Positions 24,429-31,849 of a stretch of 51,269 nt of DNA are shown one piece after another; position 1 is the first letter of the stretch; the number at the start of each line of letters is the position of its first letter. Source of the DNA: Acidobacteriota bacterium (GTDB taxonomy: Bacteria; Acidobacteriota; Terriglobia; UBA7540); the NCBI GenBank assembly GCA_902812365.1, contig CADDZC010000021.1:1-51269 (forward strand), given 5' to 3'. The position numbers and the translations under genes are program-made. The notes beneath the pieces are model-generated. The model saw only the letters and a list, made by a program, of their open reading frames with translations, ran no database searches and was not told where the DNA came from.

Positions 24429-27400
24429 CTAGAACACCAATCTCAAACCCAACTGAAGCTCGCGCGGGTTATAGGTGCTGGTCGCCTTGCCAAAAGTGGT
24501 GCCGGCGTCCGCCAAGTTGGAGTCCACGCCGCTGAGATTCACGCGGTTGAAAAGGTTGAAGGCGTCGGCGCGGACTTGCAGCTTGAAGCGGTCGCGATAC
24601 ATGTTGAGCGTCTTGCGCAAGGCCAGGTCTGTGCTGGCGAAGCCCGGGCCAATGTAAACGTTACGGCCCAAACTGCCGTCGGTGCCGAGCGGTGGAGCGG
24701 GAAACGCGCTGGCCGGGAAGACGCCCTGGATAAACTTGCTGTTATTCGGGTTCGTGATGCGCAGCCCGAAGCTCGGGGCGTTCGGCCGGTCGTTGGTGGT
24801 GCCGTCGGCGTTCCAATCGCATCCTGCCGCCGGATTGGCGAAGTTAAAGCTGCTTCCGCAGAAGACATTGAACGGAGCGCCGGACTGCAGCAGCAGCAAG
24901 GGAGTCACTTCCCAGCCGCCGGCCACGGCTTGCGCGAAGCGATTGGAGCCGGCGAGCCGCGGCAGAGCCCAGGTGCCGTAAGCGACGAATTTCTGAGCAT
25001 GGTGGAAATTGGCGAGCCCGCGCTCGAGATAGCGATGCTGCACGTCCACGGGATCGTTGCCGTCGACGGAGGTGTCATCGATGGTTTTGCTCCACGTGTA
25101 TACGGCGTTCAAGCTGACGTTGTCCGACATGCGGTGCTCGACCTGGAACGAGAGAGCGTCAAAGGCGGAATTGGCCTGGGACTGCAGGTAGCTGATATTG
25201 GCGAAGCTCTGGTTGTAACCGTGGAACGTCCCATTTGTCAGCAGATCGCCGGCGAAGCGGTTGATGTTGTTGATCCAGGCGAGGTGGCGAGCCGCCGAAC
25301 CCAAATCATCGATCTCGAGCATCCAGTTGCTGGTCAACTGATACTGTACCCCCTGGAACCAGTTTAGGACATAAGGAATCTGAAAATTGGGATCGACCGC
25401 GGTCACCCCGACCCGTGCGCCCCGGATGCCGTTGTGGGAGTCCAGGCCGGTGGCGAAGGCGGGATTGTTGGGAAATCCGAAATTCGGTCCGGGCCCGCCG
25501 ATGGAATAGACGATCGGGGTGTTGAAGATGGGTCCGGCCGACACATTCGCGAGCAGCGGCGGATTGGTGGCGAGACTCTCCCAGTCGCCGTTGGGAACGC
25601 GATCGTAAGTCACGCCGAAGCCGCCGCGCAGGACCAGCTTGCTCTTGGGGTTCCAAGAGTAACCGAAGCGGGGAGCGAAGTTGAAGTTGGAGCTCTTCCA
25701 GGGGTCCGGACTCAGTTGCATGCTGCCGTTGGCAATGCGTTGGGCCAGGCTCGTGCCGCTGCCGAAGATGAAGTTGGCGAATGTACCGAAGTTTTCCGTG
25801 GGATGGTGGTAATCCTCCCAGCGGAGGCCGAGGTTCAGGGTGAGCCGGGGACCGACCTTGTAATCATCCTGGATGAACGCCGCCGACTCGAACGTCCGCT
25901 CCTGGTAATCGGCGCCCTTGGCCGTGCCGGTTTTGGGGTCCACACTTAGGTTTTCGGCAATAGGCTGGTCGATGGCAAAATCCAAGATGTTCTGGAAGGT
26001 GTAAGCCGGCTTCGACACCGAGGAAAAATCGTCATGGCCGCGACGGAACTCGACGCCCACCTTCAGGTTGTGCTTGCCCTGATACTTGGTGAGAATGTCT
26101 TTCCATTCGTAGTTCATCTGGAAGAAACCGAACGGGATGCTGGAAAAGATCCCGAAGCCGGCCACTCCGTCGTTGAGGCTGATTTGGGGGACGCTCGGGT
26201 TCCTCCCCGGCACGAATGAGCCGGTGCGGGAAAACCCGAACTTCGCTTCGTTCATCATCGTGGGCGAGATGATGTGGGTCTCGTCGATGTTGAAGAAGCT
26301 GTCGCCTTCGGGGAAGTTGAAGCCGAAGGCTGGGCGCGTGCTCGGGTTCTCGGCGAGGATTCGAGTTTGCATAAAGCTGGTGTAAAAGCGGTCTTTCTCG
26401 CTGAAGTTGTAATCGAACCGGCCGAGGTAGTGGTCGCCGTCGTCGAACAGCGGCACGGCGTAGACGGTGGTGCCGACGACCGGCAAGCTCGTTGGGAATT
26501 GCGACGCCTTGGCGAAGAATCCGTCGCCGTATTGGCCGGCGGTCACAAAATTGGCACTCGCATAATGGACGGGCGGATAGAGCTGGAACAGCCGGGCGGA
26601 CAAGTTCGCCGGGTAGGTACTCTCGACGTAGTTGGCAAAAGCCTGGGTCTCGACCGTGGACACGACGGCGGGATTGCCGGTCGTGGCGGACGGCCCGCCC
26701 CGCTGGCGCAAGCCCGCGTACGAGCCGAAGAAGAACGCTTTATTTTTTCTGATCGGGCCGCCCAGGGAGCCGCCGAACAGGTTTTTGTCGAAGCGGGGCT
26801 TGTAGGCCTTGCCGCTCGGGCCGGCCGGGGAAGTATTGGAGAAGAAGCTGTTGGCGTTCAGACGCGCCGTGATGCCGTCATAGTAGGCGTCCCCGTGGAG
26901 CTCGTTCGTGCCGCTTTTGGTGGTGGCATCCAGCTGGAAGCCGCCGCTGCGCCCGTGCTCGGCGGAAAAGTTGTTGGTGGTCACGTGCAGCTCGGCCAGA
27001 TCGTCAAGGCTGGGGGCGATATTCATGGTGCCGCCATTGGGGGTTTCGGTGACGGTCGTCCCGTCAATCTGATAGTTGTTGGATGAAACCCGCAGACCGT
27101 TGGCGTTTACCGCAGCGCTGTCGGCGACGCTGAAGATATCGCTGTTGCCCGGGGTGACGCCGGTGACTCCCGGTAGCAGTTGGATGGCGGTCAGGGGATT
27201 CTCGCCTTCAATCGGCAAATTTTCGAGCGCCCGGCGGCCGAGGTCTTCGGAAAGACGCGCCTGCTCCGTGTTCAGCAGCGGAGCCGTGACGCTCACCGTC
27301 ACGGTTTGCTTGAGGTTGCCGACATTGAGCGTCAGGTTGACCCCCTTGAGCTCCTCCGTGTGCAGGACTAGCTCGGCCGTCTGCGCTTTGGCGAAGCCGG

Positions 27401-27656
27401 GCTTTTCGGCGCTCAAAACGTAGGTGCCCGACGGAAGGTTGGTGATGTAGTAGACGCCGGCTTCGTTTGACACGGCCGTGTAGGAGATTCCGCTCGCGGT
27501 GTTCTGTGCGGTGACCTTAACCCCGGGCACCGCCGCGCCACTGGAGTCGGAAACGACTCCTTCGAAACCGGCGTTGTACTGGGCCTGCGCAGGCCTCGTT
27601 GCTCCGAGGACGGCGAGGATCAGGACGAGCAGAGTTCCGGCAAAAGCCTTGTGCAT
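24429..27656 (-). CDS. TonB-dependent outer-membrane receptor 3 (Oar-type)
   Basis: A 1075-residue receptor. A signal peptide (AFAGTLLVLILAVLGATRPAQAQ) is followed by a carboxypeptidase-regulatory-like domain (about 28-110, starting GFEGVVSDSSGAAVPGV), a plug (about 125-260; LENLPIEGENPLTAIQLLPGV, then NNFSAEHGRSGGFQ) and a barrel ending ELQLGLRLVF. AAGGAGG lies 4 nt before the ATG at 27656 and only 12 nt separate it from the stop of the upstream TPR gene, so the pair is co-transcribed and probably coupled. The operon promoter carries a LacI-type operator. With a GH63-like glycosidase downstream and a rhamnose symporter in the same locus, a glycan substrate is likely. Confidence 0.94.
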   Translation of the reverse strand: MHKAFAGTLLVLILAVLGATRPAQAQYNAGFEGVVSDSSGAAVPGVKVTAQNTASGISYTAVSNEAGVYYITNLPSGTYVLSAEKPGFAKAQTAELVLHTEELKGVNLTLNVGNLKQTVTVSVTAPLLNTEQARLSEDLGRRALENLPIEGENPLTAIQLLPGVTGVTPGNSDIFSVADSAAVNANGLRVSSNNYQIDGTTVTETPNGGTMNIAPSLDDLAELHVTTNNFSAEHGRSGGFQLDATTKSGTNELHGDAYYDGITARLNANSFFSNTSPAGPSGKAYKPRFDKNLFGGSLGGPIRKNKAFFFGSYAGLRQRGGPSATTGNPAVVSTVETQAFANYVESTYPANLSARLFQLYPPVHYASANFVTAGQYGDGFFAKASQFPTSLPVVGTTVYAVPLFDDGDHYLGRFDYNFSEKDRFYTSFMQTRILAENPSTRPAFGFNFPEGDSFFNIDETHIISPTMMNEAKFGFSRTGSFVPGRNPSVPQISLNDGVAGFGIFSSIPFGFFQMNYEWKDILTKYQGKHNLKVGVEFRRGHDDFSSVSKPAYTFQNILDFAIDQPIAENLSVDPKTGTAKGADYQERTFESAAFIQDDYKVGPRLTLNLGLRWEDYHHPTENFGTFANFIFGSGTSLAQRIANGSMQLSPDPWKSSNFNFAPRFGYSWNPKSKLVLRGGFGVTYDRVPNGDWESLATNPPLLANVSAGPIFNTPIVYSIGGPGPNFGFPNNPAFATGLDSHNGIRGARVGVTAVDPNFQIPYVLNWFQGVQYQLTSNWMLEIDDLGSAARHLAWINNINRFAGDLLTNGTFHGYNQSFANISYLQSQANSAFDALSFQVEHRMSDNVSLNAVYTWSKTIDDTSVDGNDPVDVQHRYLERGLANFHHAQKFVAYGTWALPRLAGSNRFAQAVAGGWEVTPLLLLQSGAPFNVFCGSSFNFANPAAGCDWNADGTTNDRPNAPSFGLRITNPNNSKFIQGVFPASAFPAPPLGTDGSLGRNVYIGPGFASTDLALRKTLNMYRDRFKLQVRADAFNLFNRVNLSGVDSNLADAGTTFGKATSTYNPRELQLGLRLVF

Positions 27657-27668
27657 GGTTCCTCCTTC

Positions 27669-29387
27669 TTATTTCTCGGCGCCCGCCGACGCGTTGGCGG
27701 GGTAGTGACTGGGCGGCCCCGGCGTCATATCGGCGGCTTGGGCGGCGAGTAGGGACTGCCCGACGGCCTCGATGCGTTGAATCTCTTGGCGATGCTCGCG
27801 GTCGACCTGGAGGATCTCCGCCATGCCCTCCTGTCGGCGACCTTCGCGGAGATAAGTTCGGCCCAGCAAATAGCGGGCGCTGCTGAAGCTGCGGTCAGCT
27901 TTGAGGGCCGCTTGGGCTTCGCGTTCTGCTGCCGCAAAATGGCCCGCGTCGTATTCCATCCGCGCCAGATCGTAGTGCGAGTGCGGGAAGTCCGGATTTA
28001 AACGGATGGATTCAATCAGTTCCGACCGGATCCGCGCCGCGACCGACCGCATCTGGGGCTGGCTGAGCTCCTGGCGGTGTTGCCGCAGGAGGAGCCCGGC
28101 GTAAAGATAATGAACCAGGTAGCTGTTTGGGCAGTCGTGCAGGGCTGCCTCGGCGGCGCGCAAAGGTGCCTGATAGGAAGCGTCGACCATGGTGTCGGCG
28201 ATTATGAGCGTGGTGTGGCCGAGTGGATTGCCAGGCTGGACGGCCACGGCCGCCTCGAGGATCGGAACGGCTTCCTTCTCGCGCCCGCTCAGCGCTAGCA
28301 CCGTGCCGAGCTGAACTTTCACCGGGTACGTGTCAGAGACGAAACGTAAGCCTTCGCGGAGTGTTTGTTCCGCTTCTTCAAAACGCCGGTGCTCGGCGTA
28401 AAGCCACGACAATTGCAGGTAGGGCTGGTTGTCGGCGGGATTGGCTAGGATCGCCCGGCGGTACGACTCGACCGCCTCGGTGGGGTGGTGGTTCTGCTGT
28501 TCGATCCACCCGAGTAAGTCATAGAGCGGCGCTTGGTCCTTCGCGGGGGGGAGCGCGCTCTCGAGCGTTCGGACCGCGGAATCCGGCTGCCCAGCTGCCC
28601 ACTGCGCCCGCGCCAGGGCGAGCTCCAGCTTCTCGTCGCCGGGAGAATGCCGCAGGGCGAACGCGAGCTGAACCGCTGCGTCGCGCCCATCGTCGAGAGC
28701 GAGCAGGGCCAGCCCTACGGCAGCCTGACTTTGGGCATCCAGCGCGGCGTTCCCGATTAGGCGGCGATAATCGGCGCGTGCGGCCTCGCGTTCGCCGGCA
28801 TCTTCTTCCGCCCGGGCGAGCCACAGCCGGACGCTGGGGTCGTGAGGGGCGAGCTGCAAGGATCGCCGAAGGGGTGCGACGGCCTCCGCCGCCCGCCCCG
28901 CCGCGGCCATCGCCAGTCCCAGAAAACGCCATGCGAGGGCGTCGGTCGGCCCCAGTCGTGTGGCTTCGGTGAGGGCACGTGCGGCTTCAAGAAATCGGCC
29001 TTGCTGGTATTCCAGTAGACCCAGGTTCTTGTGCGCGGCTGCCAGCCGGGGATCGAGCTGGATGGCACGTCGGTATTCTTGGGCTGCCTTCGAAGGTTCA
29101 TTGAGCGCGAACCACGTATTGCCCAAGGCATTGGCCACGCGGGCGTCACGCGAGCGGAGTTCCGCCGCTTGTTCGAAATACTGCAGAGCTTCCGCCGTTC
29201 GTCCCTGCTGGAACGCTTTCAGTCCGAGAAGGTAAGGATCGGCGGCCACGCCGGGCTTAGCGGTGGCTCTGTTTACGGCCCCCAAGCCCAGCGAGAACGC
29301 CGCCAGCCCGGCCGCCGCGCCCGCGGCAATCAGCCTCACTCTCCGGGACCAGCCACGTCCCTCGCGGCGGAACGGGAACTCTTTCAT
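27669..29387 (-). CDS. Membrane-anchored or secreted TPR protein, first gene of the LacI-controlled operon
   Basis: A 572-residue protein. A basic N-terminus and hydrophobic segment (RLIAAGAAAGLAAFSLGLGAV, 19-39) serve as signal or anchor. About thirteen tetratricopeptide-like repeats cover residues 52-545, for example ARVANALGNTWFALNEPSKAAQEY and PYLQLSWLYAEHRRFEEAEQTL. GGGAGGG lies about 7 nt before the ATG. The stop codon is 12 nt from the start of TonB receptor 3, so this TPR protein is made together with the receptor. I infer a partner role, filling the place SusD holds in Bacteroidetes, but no ligand-binding evidence exists here. Confidence 0.87.
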   Translation of the reverse strand: MKEFPFRREGRGWSRRVRLIAAGAAAGLAAFSLGLGAVNRATAKPGVAADPYLLGLKAFQQGRTAEALQYFEQAAELRSRDARVANALGNTWFALNEPSKAAQEYRRAIQLDPRLAAAHKNLGLLEYQQGRFLEAARALTEATRLGPTDALAWRFLGLAMAAAGRAAEAVAPLRRSLQLAPHDPSVRLWLARAEEDAGEREAARADYRRLIGNAALDAQSQAAVGLALLALDDGRDAAVQLAFALRHSPGDEKLELALARAQWAAGQPDSAVRTLESALPPAKDQAPLYDLLGWIEQQNHHPTEAVESYRRAILANPADNQPYLQLSWLYAEHRRFEEAEQTLREGLRFVSDTYPVKVQLGTVLALSGREKEAVPILEAAVAVQPGNPLGHTTLIIADTMVDASYQAPLRAAEAALHDCPNSYLVHYLYAGLLLRQHRQELSQPQMRSVAARIRSELIESIRLNPDFPHSHYDLARMEYDAGHFAAAEREAQAALKADRSFSSARYLLGRTYLREGRRQEGMAEILQVDREHRQEIQRIEAVGQSLLAAQAADMTPGPPSHYPANASAGAEK

Positions 29388-29420
29388 GTGGGGGCCCTCC
29401 CAGCAAAAAACGCCAAAGTA

Positions 29421-29434
29421 TCAAAGCGCTTTAA
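29421..29434. promoter_or_regulatory. LacI-type operator 1 (core AAAGCGCTTT)
   Basis: A perfect 10-bp palindrome with central CG (29423-29432, extended TCAAAGCGCTTTAA) of the kind LacI-family repressors bind. It lies about 10 bp past the -10 of the TPR-receptor-glycosidase promoter, around the transcript start, so bound repressor would block transcription. Confidence 0.7.
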
Positions 29435-29444
29435 GCAGGAAGCC

Positions 29445-29473
29445 ATCCTACTCGCGCCCGCCTGCGCTGTCAA
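29445..29473 (-). promoter_or_regulatory. Strong sigma70 promoter of the TPR-receptor 3-glycosidase operon
   Basis: On the minus strand, a perfect TTGACA (29473-29468), 17-bp spacer and TAGGAT (29450-29445). The predicted start near 29438 falls at the edge of operator 1. The leader is about 50 nt. Confidence 0.75.
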
Positions 29474-29533
29474 CAGCATTTTTACATTAGGCTTGGAGAG
29501 TCGATTTCTGGCCTTTGACGGCCGAGTGTGAGC

Positions 29534-29539
29534 TATAAT
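29534..29539 (+). promoter_or_regulatory. Putative -10 (TATAAT) for the lacI-family gene
   Basis: A perfect TATAAT within TGAGCTATAATGGT, a 14-mer nearly identical to one before the iclR gene (5451-5464). The only TTGAC-like element upstream (TTGACG, 29515-29520) is 13 bp away, too close for a standard -35. Confidence 0.4.
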
Positions 29540-29600
29540 GGTCGAGCCCCGGCGCGAGAGCTGGACGGCAGCGCCTCGGGCCGCTTAGGGCAATTTGGTC

Positions 29601-29610
29601 TAAGCGCTTA
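29601..29610. promoter_or_regulatory. LacI-type operator 2 (TAAGCGCTTA)
   Basis: A perfect palindrome with the same AAGCGCTT core as operator 1, 82 bp before the lacI-family start codon and downstream of its -10. It would permit autorepression. Its centre is 178 bp from that of operator 1, close to 17 helical turns, so DNA looping by a tetramer is possible. Confidence 0.65.
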
Positions 29611-29691
29611 ACTCTACGGTGCGGGGAGGGACTTCGGTGGAGGCGCTCTTAGCCGTACCATGGGAGGAGAGCGGTCGGGAGGGGTGCCCAG

Positions 29692-30741
29692 TTGGCAAGA
29701 ATCTATGACGTGGCCGCGCTCGCCGGTGTCTCGACGGCGACTGTGTCGGCGGTGGTGAACGGCCAGAACACGGTTGAGGCCAAGACCCGGCGTCGGGTGC
29801 TGGCGGCGATCAAAAGACTTCACTACCAGCCGAACCTGTACGCGAGCAACCTGGCGCGGGGCACGACGCGGCTGCTGGGGCTGATCGTGTCGGACATCGT
29901 CAACCCTTTTTTTGCAGAGATTGCTTATGCCATTCGCGAGCAAGCTCACGCTCGCGGGTACGAAGTCTCGGTCGGGTCGACGCAGTTTTCGCGCGAGGAT
30001 CTGGTAGCGGCGGTCAAGCGCATGATCGGGCTACGCGTTTCCGGCCTGGCGATCATGACCACGGAGATGAACCCCCAGATCCTTGAGATCCTGCGGGAAC
30101 ACCGAACGCCGGCGGTTTTTGAAGACGTCGGCACGGTGGATGCGACGTTCAGCAATATCCGGATCGACTACGAAGGGGGGATTTTCAAAGCGGTCAAGTA
30201 CCTGGTCGATCTGGGGCACAAGCGAATCCTGTTTGTGCGCAGCTATCCGGACGTCGAGCGGCAGGGGAGTTCCTTCCTCTCTCTCCGCCTGCGCACCCTG
30301 GCATTTCAAAAAGCGGTCCGGCAGTTCCGGTCTGAAGGCATCCAGTCTGAGATTGTCACCTGTCCCGGTCCCGGGCCCCGAGCCGGACAACAGGCGATCC
30401 ATCGCGCCCTCGACCAGCTGAGATTCAGCGCGGCCATCGCCATCGCCGACCCGGTCGCGCTCGGCGTCCTCCGCGGCCTTCACCAGCGCGGCGTGCGCGT
30501 GCCTCAGGACGTGTCGCTGATCGGGTTCGACAACAGTTACTTGTGCGAGTACCTGTGTCCGCCGCTGACCAGCGTTAACATTCCCCGCGCTAAACTGGCG
30601 GAGATGGTGGTCGATTGCCTGGTCCGGAACGTCGAGAACAAAGAGCCGGGTCGCGAGTTGCAGCTCGAGACGGACCTCATTGTTCGGGAATCCACCTCGC
30701 GCATGGCCGAAGGCAGAAAATCGCGAGTGCGGTTCCGCTAG
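29692..30741 (+). CDS. LacI-family transcriptional regulator
   Basis: A 349-residue repressor. A LacI helix-turn-helix occupies residues 3-26 (IYDVAALAGVSTATVSAVVNG), the hinge helix follows (YQPNLYASNLARG), and a periplasmic-binding-protein-like effector domain spans about 60-335 (LGLIVSDIVNPFFAEI near its start, DVSLIGFDNSYLCEYLCPPLTSV near its end). The start is a TTG: GGGAGG lies 9 nt before it, and the only nearby ATG (29660) is in another frame. It diverges from the TPR-receptor-glycosidase operon and converges with rhaT, with one base between the two stop codons. The two AAGCGCTT palindromes in the divergent region are its likely targets. The inducer is probably a sugar from this locus, perhaps rhamnose or a rhamnoside. 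Confidence 0.92.
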   Translation: MARIYDVAALAGVSTATVSAVVNGQNTVEAKTRRRVLAAIKRLHYQPNLYASNLARGTTRLLGLIVSDIVNPFFAEIAYAIREQAHARGYEVSVGSTQFSREDLVAAVKRMIGLRVSGLAIMTTEMNPQILEILREHRTPAVFEDVGTVDATFSNIRIDYEGGIFKAVKYLVDLGHKRILFVRSYPDVERQGSSFLSLRLRTLAFQKAVRQFRSEGIQSEIVTCPGPGPRAGQQAIHRALDQLRFSAAIAIADPVALGVLRGLHQRGVRVPQDVSLIGFDNSYLCEYLCPPLTSVNIPRAKLAEMVVDCLVRNVENKEPGRELQLETDLIVRESTSRMAEGRKSRVRFR

Positions 30742-30742
30742 C

Positions 30743-31849
30743 CTAGGCTCGCGCAAGCACGGCGATGGCACAGAATAGCAACCCGATCCCGACGAACAGC
30801 TCGAGGTGGGTTCGCCCCGAAGTGTGCTTCCACTCCCGGCTCGCCAGCCCCATACTGTTTCCCGAGAGAATGAAGGAAGCCATGTAGATTGCCCAGGCCA
30901 CGTTCTCTGGGGGATGGCCCTGGCGGCTGGCGCCCAAGCCGTACAGCAATACGGCGCCGAACCCCAATGCGCCCATAACATGCGCCAGCATCCAGTTTCT
31001 CGCGGCGTGGGGCCCCAAGAAATCGCCCACGGTGCCTGAGCGTACCGCGCCGTAAAGGCCGCCAGCGAGGACTACCAGAGCCGAGCCGATATAGACGGGA
31101 ATCCAGACGATGAGGGGCGCCACAACCGGGGACACTCCGCTCCGTAACAGGACGTTGACCAGGTCCTTCCCATCAGCCAGCGCCAGGCCCATACCGGCGG
31201 AAAACACCCCCGCCAACAACGCCAGGGTTAACGAGACTCCATAGGAAAGGGCGCCGATCGGCACCGTCAGCGCATGAGGCGGCGCCGCGGGCGAAACCTC
31301 TCGCGCGCGGCGCCCGGCGGCCCGCGCCACCGCCACGGTGCCGGCTATACACAGTCCCAAACCCGCGATGAAGCTGAGCCAGTCAGTGGGCCGGGCGCGC
31401 AGTCCCATCCACATCGGGAGCAAGGCGCCGCACACTGTGGTCACACTGAACAGAACCGAGTAAGTGAATGAGATTCCCAGCCGCACCAGGCTGATTCCGT
31501 AGCCGATGCCGCCGAGGCCCCACGTCATGCCCATCACCAACAGCCTGAGGTAACGCTGCGGGGGCACGCCCGCCATCGTGTCGCGGAAAAGGGGCCAGAG
31601 CAGCAACAGTGTGAGCAGCGGGAAGCTGAGGTTCGAGGTCAGCGCCTGGCCGACCCAGACGTGCTCCCAGCGCCAGCCGCGGAAATACCTCATGGGCCAT
31701 GCAAAGGATGCACCGGCGACGCCGGCCAAAACCAGCGCGGCGATGGCGGTCACAGATGATTCGAGAATCACTTGAGCGTAGAACGAAACGGGGGACCGGG
31801 CGGCTTCAGCCGCGCCGCGTCCCAAGGCCTCACCGGGCGTCAACCACAC
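30743..31849 (-). CDS. rhaT: RhaT-family L-rhamnose/proton symporter
   Basis: A 368-residue inner-membrane protein with about ten transmembrane helices. Family-like features include a first helix followed by an MRYFRGWRWEHVWVGQA loop, as in RhaT, the helix GMTWGLGGIGYGISLVRLGIS, and a C-terminal pair ending in WAIYMASFILSGNSMGLASREW, which resembles the RhaT signature. The start is a GTG at 31849 with AGGAT upstream. It lies inside the end of the preceding gene (20-nt overlap), so translation is probably coupled to that glycosidase-like/SUMF1 gene. It ends one base from the lacI-family stop. Import of rhamnose or a similar 6-deoxy sugar is likely; transport of another sugar by a family member is possible. 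Confidence 0.8.
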   Translation of the reverse strand: MWLTPGEALGRGAAEAARSPVSFYAQVILESSVTAIAALVLAGVAGASFAWPMRYFRGWRWEHVWVGQALTSNLSFPLLTLLLLWPLFRDTMAGVPPQRYLRLLVMGMTWGLGGIGYGISLVRLGISFTYSVLFSVTTVCGALLPMWMGLRARPTDWLSFIAGLGLCIAGTVAVARAAGRRAREVSPAAPPHALTVPIGALSYGVSLTLALLAGVFSAGMGLALADGKDLVNVLLRSGVSPVVAPLIVWIPVYIGSALVVLAGGLYGAVRSGTVGDFLGPHAARNWMLAHVMGALGFGAVLLYGLGASRQGHPPENVAWAIYMASFILSGNSMGLASREWKHTSGRTHLELFVGIGLLFCAIAVLARA

